From assembly GCA_035771165.1 (NCBI GenBank), contig JAWNZC010000322.1, positions 9,127,001-9,191,000 on the forward strand: a stretch of 64,000 nt of DNA. Reading direction: 5' to 3'. The stretch comes from Paragorgia papillata (taxonomy: Eukaryota; Cnidaria; Anthozoa; Scleralcyonacea; Coralliidae). How positions within the stretch are numbered: the first letter of the stretch is position 1; each line of letters starts with the position of its first letter. Position numbers and translations under genes: made by a program. Under the pieces are notes generated by a model. That model ran no database searches and was not told the DNA's origin. It saw nothing but the letters and a program-made list of their open reading frames with translations. Positions 1-13,144 of the stretch are shown here, in pieces.

Positions 1-315
1 GGTTGTTGTTATCAGTTTACCAGTCTGTTTCTGTATCTCAAAATGGTCGAAACCAGACCCGTTGACAAGAAAATAATAGATAAGCTGATTTTGACCGGAG
101 TCCGAATCTGATGCTTTGATAGTTCCTGGAGATGATCCAATTGGAGCGTTCTCTAAAACAGCTAAATCCTTCTTAGGTTTAGTGAAGACTGGCTCGTTAT
201 CGTTGATGTCATCTACTTTTATAACGACGGAGATCTCGGAAGCCCTTGGTGGATCACCTATTAAAAAGAAAGCAATAAAGATCTCAGTTTTATCAAAGGC
301 TCGTACCGATAATGA
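1..315 (-). CDS. Partial exon of the giant cadherin gene (continues off the left edge)
   Basis: Read on the minus strand, this stretch gives an uninterrupted cadherin repeat: the end of one repeat (SLSVRAFDKTE), the calcium-binding linker VDDINDNEPVF, and the start of the next repeat with KASDSDSGQNQLIYYF and QKQTGKLITT. A plausible acceptor CAG lies just above 315, but the frame stays open to about 390, so the 5' boundary is uncertain. Its phase does not join directly to the donor of the giant exon at 5348, and about one cadherin repeat is missing between them, so at least one more exon should exist. It encodes extracellular adhesion domains of the same protein as 5348-13144. Confidence 0.75.
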
Positions 316-822
316 CTGCATGGTGAAAAAACCCAGACATTGTCGGATGTTTTCCCCTTTGGTGTATTCGACGATTGTTCCGCTCAATCAATCCGAGTCA
401 CAGGCTCCTACAGCCTACAGCCTATAGCATCTTCTCCCACGCGATAATCAATACATAACTTCCATCCTTAGATTCCAACACTCTATACCTTGTCTGAGCT
501 ACACAAGACCAAGTTTAGCCTACATAGGGGCGGCCAGGGAAGAAAAGGGAGAAAGCGGCTGCTACGCAAGCTAGGCCAAGTCGGGAATTGAAATATAATT
601 TCTTCAATATCGAAGGCAACACTATCATTATATATCAGGTCATCTTAGCAAAGCGAAAAGGTAGTCAACTGCCTAAATTTTTAAGAACGGAATACTGACG
701 TTTCGAGCAGAGCCATGTAAGCACACTTTTATAATACGCGGCAAATTACTAAACCTAAAACTTTGTGTCAGGATAACAAGAAAGAACCACCGCCTGCCAC
801 ACCCGGCTCCTCCTCACACCCA

Positions 823-852
823 CACTCACTCACTCACTCACTCACTCACTCA
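823..852. repeat. (CACT)n microsatellite
   Basis: About seven units of cact. Confidence 0.9.
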
Positions 853-1904
853 ACTTCCGCGGTCCCGCCTAAACCTTTCAATTTTTAAGCAATGTAGTTA
901 TGCAGAAGAACCGCACTGAGATGTTTCATTGTATGGTTACAGGTAACTTTAATTCTCGATTTGAGAGTATTATTTAAAATACGACAGTACGGTATGCTCT
1001 AGCTTATTTCAGCGAGTCTTCTATATAGGTAATTATATCGGTATAATTATATGGTCTTCTATGAAGTAGAGCAGTGTATGAAGTATTTGCTAGTCAGCTA
1101 CAGTCAGCTGATGTAAACAACAAGCCCGTTTTTCCGAATAACAACGGATCTCGATACTTTCAGTACACAAAACCTATAGTGCTAGATTCGGTAGATTCAA
1201 GCGATCATTTTGATACATAATTTATTTATATCGGGGAAGATATATTTACTATACCTTATACTCTTGTAAATAGATTTCTACAACTTTCATACTATACTAT
1301 ACCATACCTTTATAATTTTATGTTATTGTACACGCCCCTTGTGGAAATCAGCCTAGGTTGACATGGTTAACGTGTTTAAATAAAGTTTTCTATCTACACG
1401 TTTCCAAATGTAATACCGTAATGACACCTTTGGCTATACGATATCTAGACATGCAATCAGTTTAACATGACCAACATTATTCATATTTTAGCATTATTCA
1501 GTGCTTACATGCGTTGTGTAGTTGTTCAACTAAACGCAGAAAGCCGTTACTCGGTAATTAACCTATACACAGTACATATACGCTGCTTGATGTACCATCC
1601 TCACGGATGTATTCATCCCCATGCACGGACTCAACGAACGTTTTTCTTTTATTTAACACCTAGCTCTGAAGACGTTGTTTCTGTTCAGCAAGGGCGGACA
1701 TAAACAGCGTTTTCACTTTATTAATTTATCTATTTTTACTCTCGCTCATCCTTTTTACACCCCCTCCTTTTTACTCATCGACGGTATGAATAGCAAATGT
1801 CTTTCACATCTCATTATCTATTTGTTATTGTTATTTTGCTTTGATTGGCTAATTTTTCGCATCTCATTATCAATTTGTTATTGTCATTTTTATCTGATTG
1901 GCTT

Positions 1905-2672
1905 ATTTTTGGTCACATGATTACCTTTCGTATATAAGCTCATTGTTTGTTTACACTCTTTACGTTTCTCTCTGACGAAGGGCCTTCGCTCGAAACGTTA
2001 GATTCCTACGTTCTCTGTTTCGGCAGTATATCTAACCTAAGTTACTATATTTCGATTGTTGTTCCTTATATAGTTCAGGTCAAGCTTCCTTGAACATTAA
2101 AATATTTACATGTAAACACAGCCGCAAATTCTCGTGTCCTTTGCAACTCGTCATTCTGTCTTCATGAACAAATCTTCTTTGTGTTTCTCTCATTCTGCAT
2201 CTCAAGTAAACTTTTCACTGAGATTCACTAACACAATAAACCCGTTTCGAAATCGCTTACAACGACATTAACTATAATCTTTCCTATATAGGCTTTCGTA
2301 AGCTCGTAGGCTATGCGAAACTGCAGCATGTGACGTTTCGTGCCAGATTTCTTTCTTTTGGGCCAGCTTTGCCTTTAGTCAAAATGTTGGTAGTTTTCCA
2401 AGTAACTTGCTTAATAATTGATTAGTAATATACTTGAAAACAACAAAATATCTCCCATTCATTGAAGTACATGTACGCTTAATCGCGGCCAGACCGGAAG
2501 TAAAATGTGCAAAAAAATGCAAAATCGTGACACCCAAAAAAACTTCCGAAACAGAGAACGTAGGAGTCTAACGTTTCGAGCGAAGTCCCTTCGTCAGAGA
2601 GAAACGTAAAGAGTGTAGACAAAACAGCAAACTTATATAGGAAAGATAATCATGTGACAAAAAATTATGGGA
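1905..2672. repeat. Inverted pair of a dispersed 125-bp repeat
   Basis: The left arm at about 1905-2029 and right arm at about 2545-2672 mirror each other, including ggtcacatgatta, ctctttacgtttctctctga, cgaagg...cttcgctcgaaacgtta and cctacgttctctgtttcgg. Parts recur near 690-715, 32330-32400, 46900-46990, 47655-47710 and 48415-48510. Confidence 0.8.
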
Positions 2673-3482
2673 GCGTAATAGAGCTTTTACCGTAAATACC
2701 GGTCTCCGCCCCAAAGCCACGTTTTTACAAACAACTTTTAGTTGCCACCGCTCAGTGGACCAATCAAAATGCGGAAATCTTTAAATTCACTTCAGTCTGA
2801 AATTATACTAATATATATTAGTATCAACCAACTAGTGGACTATTACAAATCCGGCATTCTGATTGGCTGAGCTACTGGTGGTTTATTGGTGATATACCAC
2901 TTAGTAGAGTTATCCAATGACAAACCTTATAACTGGAATATTCCTATTCTGACCCCTAAGAAGCCACGACACATTTTCGCCGCAAGCAAAACCTGGAAAC
3001 TACAATCCTGGCCAAAATTAACTCGGACAGTCGCGTATAATTAAAACGAAGTTTATAAGCGCATCAATTCCTAACATTATGTACAAAAAACATCGCCCCC
3101 TCCCCCCGTTCAATGTTGCTTAGAAAATGTGCAAAGTATGTTCAGTGCAAATTTTTATCAACATTGGATGGGGGGAGCGGGGGGAATGATTTCCAGAAGG
3201 AAATTTGATTTCAGATGTGATTTAAGGCAAGGTGTCCGAGTGATTTTGACCAGGATTGCAGGCTAAAAATTCATGGCGTCCGCTAAAATTTATGCTAAAA
3301 TTTATGCGAATGAGGAAAACACTGGCACGAAAGTAATGGAAAATTATTCAGTTTGACATTTTTGAATAAGAAAATGAATTCGTATGCCTATGCCTATGAA
3401 GTATATCTACACCAAATTTGAACCAAAATAATTACAATCTCGTGTTTTGTGAGCGTATATTTACCATATGCCATCGAACTCA

Positions 3483-4559
3483 TAGCTTCCTTCGCAGACG
3501 TCTTGTGGGCTTTTGTTCCCGCCCACCAACGTCTGCTCTACGGAACCAATCAAATTAAACCTTTGTCGTGCTAAATATATTAATAAAACCGGCCGGGCGG
3601 GTGTTGTTAATATGTGAAATTTGTTTAGTCGAAAGCAAATATTTTGAAAAGTTTAGCTTAGAACTTCGCGAAATTTACGAAGAATAATGCTTTGATTATG
3701 TTCTTTCTGCCCATGCAAATAATTATGCGTGAAAGTCAGTGTAAAGCGTATAAAGAGCAAAGAGAAAGATTGTAAACAAAAGCTCAAACTGAAACGTGTA
3801 CAGCTGGATTGTCTTGTACGAACTGCCGGGACTAGTTTACTTCAAAGCTAATATTTCGTGTAGTATAGCTCAGAACTTTACGAAATTTACGAAGAATACT
3901 GTTTTGACTATGTTCTTTCTGCTCATACAAATAAATATGCGTGAAAATCAATGTAAAGCGTAAGAGCGTGAGAGAAATCAATGGTTGTAAACAAAAGCCC
4001 AAAGGTGTACAGGGATTGTCTGAAGAGAACTAGTTTCTTTGAAAGCTTATATTTTGCGTAGTATAGCTTAGAACTTTACGAAATTTACGAAGAATGGTAT
4101 TATGAATGTGTTCTTGATGCCCGTGTAAATAGATATGCGCGAACGTTTTTGAAAAGGCTACAAGTTTCGGCGAAATGTATCTAGCGAATAATACATTTTA
4201 CGGGGATGTCTGTCCTCCTTCGCAGACGCCTTGTGGCTTGTGGGCTACAGAACCGCCGCAGAATACAGCAGAAATCCCGATTTTCGCAGTTTGTTGACCT
4301 GGTCTTTCATTACGCTAACAAGCGGTGAGACAACCACGACTATAGTATATGACCAGCAACTCCATAAGACCAAAGGCAGGGCTTGATATATATATATTTA
4401 GTTTGCCACTCCGAGTTTCACGCCTCGATTAGACCTTGAAGGTCAATATTTGGGAAGTTAACTGTGATTGGTCCGTTTCAGGAAAGGAATTTCATGCTCC
4501 GTAGAGCAGACGTTGGTGGGCGGGAACAAAAGCCCACAAGACGTCTGCGAAGGAGGCTA
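3483..4559. mobile_element. 1077-bp inverted-repeat element, 9-bp target duplication (TAG family)
   Basis: Terminal inverted repeats of about 65 bp begin TAGCTTCCTTCGCAGACG on the left and mirror it at the right end (CGTCTGCGAAGGAGGCTA). The flanks are identical 9-mers TCGAACTCA at 3474-3482 and 4560-4568. There is no transposase ORF, so it is non-autonomous. 9-bp duplications are typical of Mutator-like elements; superfamily assignment is inference. Confidence 0.9.
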
Positions 4560-4578
4560 TCGAACTCATAGAGATCAT

Positions 4579-4818
4579 AAATAAAACTAGAAGGGGCATT
4601 GGGGCCAAAATCGGGTAATCTCGGATAGTAGGAAAGGTCTGGGACAGGGTAGTTTTACATCCGGGTTAGCTCTCGGATAGTAGGGAAAGTACTGGGACCG
4701 AGTAGTTTTACATCCGGATTTGCAATCCCCCCCCCCCCAACTGATCCAAGATGGCAGCCTTCAATTGGTTACCCGCGTTTGACTGGAGTTTCTCCCAATG
4801 CCCCCTCTAGTTTTATTT
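4579..4818. mobile_element. 240-bp inverted-repeat element with internal tandem duplication
   Basis: Ends AAATAAAACTAGAAGGGGC and mirror; the interior has two copies of a 55-bp unit (tctcggatagtagg ... tagttttacatccgg). Confidence 0.8.
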
Positions 4819-5347
4819 AATATGAACTACTCTACATTTTGTATTGAGAGACTTCTGCCAATACAATCTCATAGAAAACTCGGGTTCGTTGTCTAATTGT
4901 TAATTATACAGGGCTTTAAAGGTGAAATGCAACGTAACTTCAGAAATATACTTCCAACGACAGTGAGATATTTTTCCCGATAATATTCCGATATATTCGG
5001 ACTATTTTTACACATTGTTTAAAAAGTAGAAAAACCTAAGTTTCCGATTTAGCTTTATATTTTAAATCGTTATTTCAATTAATAATTTATTCAGTATGCC
5101 ATTTCTGAGTGATAAAACGAAATGACTACAAAGCGTATATTTGATCACAACTTTCGTACAATGTCAACCGTGACGTCACACTTGACATTTTCTGAAAGCA
5201 CTTCCGACAATGCGCCATTTTGAATTTGACAAAATTTCCATTTACAAAAACATCAAATAAAATAAAATGAAGGAACCTTTTTTACGCTGCATTTCAGCTT
5301 TAATATTATCGGAAGTTAACAGTACATGAGATTTAAAATGTATTTAC

Positions 5348-8300
5348 CTTGATCTGTTGCTCTCACAGATAGACGATGAATTGGAATAACATCGCGATCC
5401 AACGAACTGACTAACCACAACTGACCTACTTGGTCAATAGAGAACCACCTGCCATCGTTCCCAGAACTGATGGAATATTCAATCTTCTTGTTACGTCCAG
5501 CGTCTTTGTCAGTTGCAAGTACGGTAAGGACTTTCGTATATAGTTTCGCATTCTCAGACACGTTTGCCTCGTAAAATTCATTGGCTTGGAAAACGGGAGC
5601 ATTGTCATTCACATCCTCGATTGTAATTTGAACACTTATGCGATCAGCATTGTTAGTATTGGAACTATCGTCTTTCGCAATAACTAGAAGGGAGTATTTG
5701 TCTTTCTCTTCACGATCTAATTTTCCTCGCACTCTAAGAATGCCAGTTCGTTCCTCAATCCTAAACTTTCCCCACTCGTTTCCGCGCAATATTTCATACG
5801 AAATTCTTTTATTGGTAGATGATAGGTCAGAATCTGTAGCTTTTATCGTTACCACAGCAGTCCCAACTTTCGTATTCTCCGGTATTTTCTCGTCATAGCT
5901 AATGTTTGAAAAGATTGGCGGATGATTATTTTCATCCAGAATTCGAATACGGAATAGAACTTTAGACGAAAGCGGCGGCAAACCTTGATCTCTGGCAGTA
6001 ACTAAGACATCGTTAAACATTGATAAATATGGATCGTATTTTAGAGGTTTGGTGGTGGAAACTATTCCAGTTCTTGGATCAATGGTTACCCCTTTAGCTG
6101 GTGTAATGGAGTACGTAATCTTTCCATTGGCTCCTCCGTCTTTATCAGTAGCATTGACCTGCACCAGATGATAATTTGCAGGAACCACTTCTTTACGTTC
6201 AAAGAAATACGATGGTTTCGCAAAGCTTGGTTTGTTGTCATTTTGATCAAGGATTGTCACTAAGACGAGCGTTTTCCGCTGCATTTTTAACCTTTTGATC
6301 ACTAACAAAAATTTCAAAAGAATACGTGATGGGCCAAGTCTCATAATTCAACATATCAATCAAACTTAGACTTCCAGTGTACAGGTCTATAACAAACGGC
6401 CCATGTTGTTGTTGGTAGTTAGCAAACGAGTACTTGAGCACAGAGAAATCGTCCCGATCCACAGCCGTAACCCTTCCAACAAGACTCCCTTTAGGGCTGT
6501 TCTCCACAACTTTGAAAGAGAAATTTTTGGGAAGTGTCGGAAGATTGTTATTGATATCGGTAATAAACACAAGTAGAGTAGTTCTTGACGATAATTTCCC
6601 TCTACTCACACTTACGGTTAGATTGTAGAGTTTTACATGCTCCCGATAAACGGCTTTGCGAAGACGTAACTCCCCAGTGTGTTGAGACACCGAAAAGACA
6701 CTGCGGTTTCCGGAAACAATGGCAAACGATAACTGAAAGTCTCCAAAGTCAAATACATGCAGTTTGGTCACAAATCGATTGTCCTGAGAACCGTTGCTTT
6801 CTGGAATACTTGTTACGAACACAGTCTGCCTGAACATGGGTGCATTATCGTCCACATTGCGAATGTTTATGTATACTTTAGCAAAGGCAATATTAGTTAC
6901 AAGATTTCCCCAGTCTCCCTTTACGTCAAGTTCAAAGTTACGAGTTCTCTCGTAGTCCAAAGCACTTCCGTTATTTACTTTGATCTTGCCATTGGAATCG
7001 ATCTGAAAAGCATTGAACTCATTGCCATTTACAATTTGGAAAGAAACATTTCCTACTGTTTTAGGGTGTATTGTCACTACAGAAGTGCCAGCAGCAGTAT
7101 TCTCAATCAAAGTAGCGTAGTAAGCCAAATTAACAAAACTAGGAAGTTGGCTGGTGTGTCCAACTGCGACAAGTATAAAGCAAACGGCAGTATTACTCCG
7201 ATCACGTACCAAAGTTGCTCTTACGCTGGATACATACGCTCCACGGTTTGGTTTTGTCGTAAAACTCACATTTCCTTGGGTAGGACCAACAGCCAAAACA
7301 TTTTGTCCACTTTCTATTTTGTACTCAACATCGCCTGGTTTCAATTTTTTGTTTTTGAATTCAAGCTGCAATATATCATCACCAGCTTCTACACCCACTT
7401 TGTAAGACACATTGTAAAAGACTTTGGTGAATTGGAGTGGGATACTTGTTGTGTCGTCCACAAAAATGTTGACACTGATTGATTGAGTAAGAACTCCGGA
7501 CCCACTTCCGTCACTAGCAATTACAGGGAGATTGTAAGTATCTACTTCACTGGCATTTAAGTACGTTAAGGTATAGATCAATCCACTTGTCGAATCCAGG
7601 CCGAATGGTACTTCGGCTCCACTGCCAAAGCTGTATGTTATTGCCGTATTAAAACTTTCATCATCGTCAACAGCCGTTACCTTCAACACTGACGTTCCGG
7701 GTAAGCTATGTGCAGGAATGGACACATTCAATTCGTTTGAGTTGAATCTTGGAGCATTGTCATTTTCATCAACCACAACGACTGTCACATTAACTGACGC
7801 AGACAGGGAAGGATGGCCCGAATCCCTAACTCGAACAACTAACTTAATAATGGGAGTTCCTTCGCGATCAAGTCGCTTACGCGTTGACAGAATGCCAGTG
7901 TTCTGATTTACTGTAAAGAGATCAAAAACATTTCCAGCTTCAATGGAGTAAACCAATCGGGCATTAATACCTTTGTCGTTATCTTGAGCGACAAGAGAGC
8001 AAACAAACCCTGGAGGATTGTTCTCGGGTATCTTGACTTCATAATTGCTGCGCACAAAGAATGGAATGTTATCATTTTTGTCAGTAACATTGATAATTAC
8101 AGTTGTACTGTCAGTGTATTTAGGAAGGAATTTATCAAGAACGTAGACAGTTAACAAGTATGTTTGTTCCTTTTCCCTATCCAACGGAGATGTAGTTGAT
8201 ATAACGCCAGTGGTTTGATTGATAATAAACAGATCATCAGCGACACCATGTGGTATACTATACCGCAACTGTCCTCGTGAACCTCTATCAGCATCTGTAG

Positions 8301-11300
8301 CTTGGACTCTTATAACTTCAGTGTTGCTCTCGTTTTCACTCACAGAAGCCTGGTACATATAGTTGGAAAACCGGGGCAAGTTGTCATTCACATCTTGCAC
8401 AGCAATTGTAAAGGTTATCTTTGTTGATAATGGAGGATTTCCCTTATCGGAAGCTTTCACCCCAAGCTGGTAACTTTCAACTTTCTCGCTGTCTACCATT
8501 TTCTTAAGAATCAAAGATCCCCATAAAGGATCTAATTCAAAGACGCCGTCTTGGTTGCCAGTAGTAATACTGAAAACTACTTTTCCCCCCTCTTCGAAGT
8601 CCTTGTCCTCAGCGGTAAATGCAAAAACTGTATAGTTTACTGGTTCATCTTCCATCACAAAGGTTTCATTCCGGGATGTAAATACAGGAGCACAGTCATT
8701 GATATCCAAAACAAGTATTTTAACTGTTACTGTACTTGACAATTGTTTAGAGATATCAACAGCTTGATCTACGGCTTTGATAACTAGGGTATACTCCGCA
8801 ACGTCCTCTCTATCTATTTCAACATCAGTAGATAACTGTGCTTGGAAGGGATGAATCTTGAAGGCAGCTTTTGGTGACTGGCTAACAATGGAGTACACTA
8901 TTCTGCTATTTGCTCCAGAGTCTTTGTCTGTGGCTACAATTGGACTATGAACTTTGGTGTCCCGTGGCACCCCTTCGGTAACAGATGCAACAACTGGATT
9001 TTCTTTAAATGAAGGATTGTTATCATTTGAATCAAGAACATTGATATATAATTGAAGGATACTTTTCTGTTTAGGATATTGTTCAGCCTTGTCAGTTGCA
9101 TTAATCTGAAGATTATACTGCTTAGTTACCTCATAGTCTAGAGGTTTGTTTAAAGTAATTGCACCTGAATTGGCATCTATCTTAAACATCTGCCCATTAG
9201 CAGCAAGAGAGTAAGTAATATTACCATTCTTCCCTTTGTCAGGATCAGTTGCATTAGCTATGTAGATAACTGTACCAACTGCTGTTTTCTCAGGTATGTT
9301 AATTGTGTCATTATTCTTTCCATTAAATTCAGGTTTGTGATCATTAACATCTAACACGGTCACAACCACTCTACATATAGCATCTCTCGGTGGATGACCT
9401 TTATCATTTGCCACCACACTCAGCATAAAGAATTCTTTGATTTCTCTGTCAAGGGGGGCAACAATAAATATCTCCCCAGTTGTGCGGTTAATTTGAAACA
9501 TCTCCACACCTCTCTGTGTGTTACCAGTATTGAGATAATAAATGACACTACCATTTGGACCTTCATCACGATCATCAGCTTCAACCTGTTTTATGATGGT
9601 CCCTTTAGCAACATTTTCTGGAACATTGACTTGATAAGAGTCCTGCGTGAATACTGGAGCATTGTCATTGACATCTTGGACATAAACATCAGTAACAGTT
9701 GTGCTGTTTCTTGGTGGCACACCTTTGTCTGACACTTGAACTTCTACTTTGTAAACTGGAATTTCATCTCTGTCTAGTTTAACTTTATTTTGAAGGATGC
9801 CTGTAGTGGCATCAATTTCAAACTCTCCAGAAGAATTTACTAAGCTGTATTGCAATTCTGAATTCAGGCCAATATCCTTATCAGTTGCTGTCAATCTCCC
9901 AATAAATGTTCCAGGCTTTTCATTTTCTGTTGTTGTAAATGTAAACTTCTTTGAGAATGTGGGTGTCTCATCATTCACATCTTTTACATAAATAGTGAAT
10001 TTTGTAGGAGGTGAAGTTTCATGTGGTGTCCCAAAATCTCCAACAACAATATATAGTTCATGTTTGTCCTGTTTTTCTCGATCTAACGGTGCTTTAAGCT
10101 TGAGGACTCCATCCTGGGCAAGATGAAAATTTCTTTTAGAACCACTATCCTTCAAGCTATACCAAACTTCTCCATTAGCTCCACTATCTTTATCTGATGC
10201 ATGGAAAGTAAATAAAGTTTCTATTAATAGGTGCATCTTCTTCAACATAAATATATGATTCATTTAAGACTGGGGTATTGTCATTGAAATCCACAATTGA
10301 AATGTTTACACATGCTGATGAGGATAATGAAGGTATTCCAGAATCTGAAGCATTTACAATTAATTGGTAATGATGGACTTGCTCATAATCAACAGGCACC
10401 AACAGGGATAATGAACCAGTTTTAGGATTAAGTTGAAACACATCACGAGGTCCAGCTGTAATACTGTACGTAATTTCACCATTCTTTCCATCATCTTTAT
10501 CAGAAGCACTGAACACAAAAAAGACATCACCAACACCTTTATTTTCAACAAGCGATATCTCAATGTCAGGGTTAGTCCAAACTGGTAAGTTATCATTGAC
10601 ATCTTGTACAAACACAGTGACATTTACATAACCAAATAAAGATGGATTACCATGGTCCCTTGCTTCAATTGTAAATACATACTTGGACTGAAGTTCATGA
10701 TCAAGCCTAACCTTTGTAAATATTGCCCCAGAGTTGTTAACAGAAAAGAACTGCAGTACATCAAGAGTTTTAATAGAGTAACTAATTACTCCACCAGCTC
10801 CTTGATCATAACTCTTAGCTGCAACTACACCAACAAAAGCCATTGACATTCCATTTTCTACAACATGAAAAGCATAGTCCTTCTTTTGGAACACTGGAGG
10901 ATCATCATTAACGTCTTGGACAATAATTTCCACAGTTGCAAGAGTAAGTGAAGTTCGTCCACCATTATCTATTGCACGAAACTTTAATAGATATTTGTCC
11001 AGCTTTTCTCTATCTAGATTCTTTTGAAGAGTAATCAGACCATTATTTTTATCCAATGAAAAAGTGTTTTCCTTGTTCCCAGATGTAATTTCATAGGAGA
11101 TACGAGCATTCCAGCCAGTGTCATTGTCATAAGCCCAAAGCTGAACCACCTGTGATCCTATAGTGACATTTTCAAGGATAGATCGATGATAAAAATCAGG
11201 CTTAAAGAATGGCCGATTATCATTGACATCTTTCACCATCACCTTGACTTTGGCTGTACTTTGTAAGTCATCTTCATCCTTTGCAATAACTCCAAAATTA

Positions 11301-13144
11301 TACTCATCAACAAATTCTCGATCCAGTGTTTGAAGTGTTGTGATGTTTCCTGTAGTGCTATTGATGCTAAACACATCCTTTGGAGGTGGTGATATTGGGT
11401 CAAAAGAGTAAATAATATATCCATTTGCAGGGATATCTTTGTCTAAAGCAACAACCTGCAGCACAAATACCATGGGTTGAGAATTTTCAGAAACTGATGC
11501 TTCATATGGCAGCTTTAAAAACTCTGGAGCATTGTCATTTACATCCAAGATATTCAAAACAACTGTACAATTCACCCTGTATTCTGGGATCCCACCATCG
11601 CGAGCTTCAATAATAAAAACCACTTTAGGGTACTTCTCTCGATCAATACCAGAAGCCACATAAATAAGTCCAGAAGTTGCATTTACTTCAAACCATGTTG
11701 AATAATTAATGTTTTGATTTGATATAACATGATATGTTATACTGGAAGCAGAATCAGTATCTGGATCTGTTGCGTGAACAGTAAGAACAGAAGAACCAAT
11801 TTTTTCAGATTCCAAAATATCCTTGGTATACATAATCTTGTCAAACTTTGGAGGGTTGTCATTTACATCACCAACTATCATGGAAGCTGCATTTTTACCT
11901 TGTTTAGGGGGTAGGCCATTGTCGGTTGCAGTGACTATAATTTTGTAAATCTTTTTCAGTTCTCTGTCCAATGGTGCCTTCAGACAAATAAAGTAAAGTT
12001 CCTTTGATACTTTCTTGATGAAAAACACACTTTGAGGTTCAAGTTTCACATCCAACCTGGCATTTCTACCAGAATCCTTATCTTGTATTTTAACTGAGGC
12101 CACTGTAGAATTAATAGGGGCATCTTCCCTAATAGAATAAAACTTAAAAGGACCAACTTTAGGACTATTGTCATTTTCATCCCTCAAATTCACCTCTACA
12201 TCAACCGTTGATCTTCTTGGTGGATTCCCCAAATCAGTTGCAATCACTTGCAATTTGTATTGCTTTTTTGCTTCATAGTCTAGTTTCAAATTTGTCCGTA
12301 TAAACCCCACGTGTCCATCCTGTTTAATTCCAAAGTATCTACCTTTGTCAAGTGTATAATCCATTTCATATTTTACTTCAGCATTCTTACCAATGTCACA
12401 GTCAGTCGTTGTTATATTAAGTACAGTGGTTGCCAAAGGAGCATCCTCTGAAATTACTGCACTGTAATGTGGTCTGGCAAACTGTGGAAAGCAATCATTA
12501 TAATCTTCGACGACAACAGTTAACAACATATATCCAGTTCTCACTGGAGTACCTTTGTCAGAGGCTGAAATATTTAACACATATCTATCTCTAGCAGTCC
12601 GATTCAGTTTAATAGCAATTTCAAGATAGACACGGTAAGAATGTTTGTTACGTTCTGTCAGTTTCAACTTAAACACACCACCAACATTTCCAGACAAAAT
12701 TAGAACAGTATCCTTGTGAACGGAATTCAATCCTTCATCGTTATCAGTTACTAATCCTACGTCGTGGACATGTCTAACATCATAAGCTTCTAAGATGGAA
12801 ATAGTCTGATTTACTAATGAAAACTTAGGAGTTTCATCGTTAACGTCCTCTACTTCTACGTAGACATCAAAAACATTATATTGTTTTGTGAACAACTGAA
12901 AAAAATATGAACTTTGGTTTTCTCGATCTAATTCAACCGCTGTAGTGATGACTCCAGTTACAACATCCACGTTAAATTCCTTGGGAATATTTGAACCACT
13001 GGTTGGGGTGAGAAGACTCTTTGAAAGATTTCCAACAAAAGTATTTCGCGGACGTCCTTCGGGAATCAAGAACTTCTTTTTTATACTGGTTGAAGCAGAA
13101 ATTGTGTTGCCCAACAACAACAGAAAGATTACAAGGTAGGCCAT
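5348..13144 (-). CDS. Giant Fat/Dachsous-type cadherin, 5' exon with signal peptide and about 24 cadherin repeats
   Basis: The product is an extracellular calcium-dependent adhesion protein of the Fat/Dachsous/FAT-like type. The ATG at 13144 is preceded in frame by a stop and starts a signal peptide (MAYLVIFLLLLGNTISAS). About 24 cadherin repeats of about 105 residues follow, each marked by DxND-type linkers (VEVEDVNDETPKF, ILDVNDNAPEF, VQDVNDNLPVW, VLDVNDHKPEF, VVDENDNAPRF, ILDQNDNKPSF, IEDVNDNAPVF). Two or three repeats near 7150-7500 have degenerate linkers. The exon ends at donor CAAG|GTAAAT (5348), phase 1. The reading frame shifts twice by one extra base, near 10217-10222 (GAAAC) and near 6271-6276 (GAAAAC). 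Removing one A at each gives 2598 codons plus one base, matching the donor phase. EGF, laminin-G, transmembrane and cytoplasmic parts would lie left of the window, so Fat, Dachsous and cadherin-23-like cannot be separated. A single 7.8 kb exon is typical of protocadherin/Fat-like first exons. Confidence 0.9.
6268..6280 (-). other. Frameshift 2 in the cadherin exon
   Basis: The frame reads SDQKVKNAAEN and runs to a stop, while the next frame reads LVLVTILDQNDNKPSF, the expected end of the same repeat. One surplus A in GAAAAC explains it, the same kind and direction of error as at 10217-10222. Confidence 0.8.
10212..10225 (-). other. Frameshift 1 in the cadherin exon
   Basis: The minus-strand frame reads EEDAPINR and then stops 48 nt later, while the next frame reads TLFTFHASDKDSGANGE, a normal start of the following repeat. 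One surplus A in the AGAAAC run explains it. An assembly indel is the simplest cause; a true mutation or programmed +1 shift cannot be excluded from sequence alone. Confidence 0.8.

Larger units (their letters stand above)
316..5347 (-). other. Repeat-filled intron(s) of the cadherin gene
   Basis: I see no convincing coding exon here, although one about 300 nt cadherin exon is expected from phase and domain count. The interval holds a (CACT)n tract near 823-852, an inverted pair of a dispersed 125-bp repeat (1905-2672), a 1077-bp inverted-repeat element with 9-bp duplications (3483-4559) and a 240-bp inverted-repeat element (4579-4818). The rest is AT-rich with no recognisable content. Confidence 0.6.

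Noticed and set aside
1967..2000. Functional hammerhead ribozyme
   Set aside because: Core bases fit, but stem I strands look like direct rather than complementary copies and stem III is only three or four pairs. Kept only as a hammerhead-like repeat for testing.
6434..8739. Plus-strand open frames within the cadherin exon
   Set aside because: They are antisense shadows of a strongly supported coding sequence.
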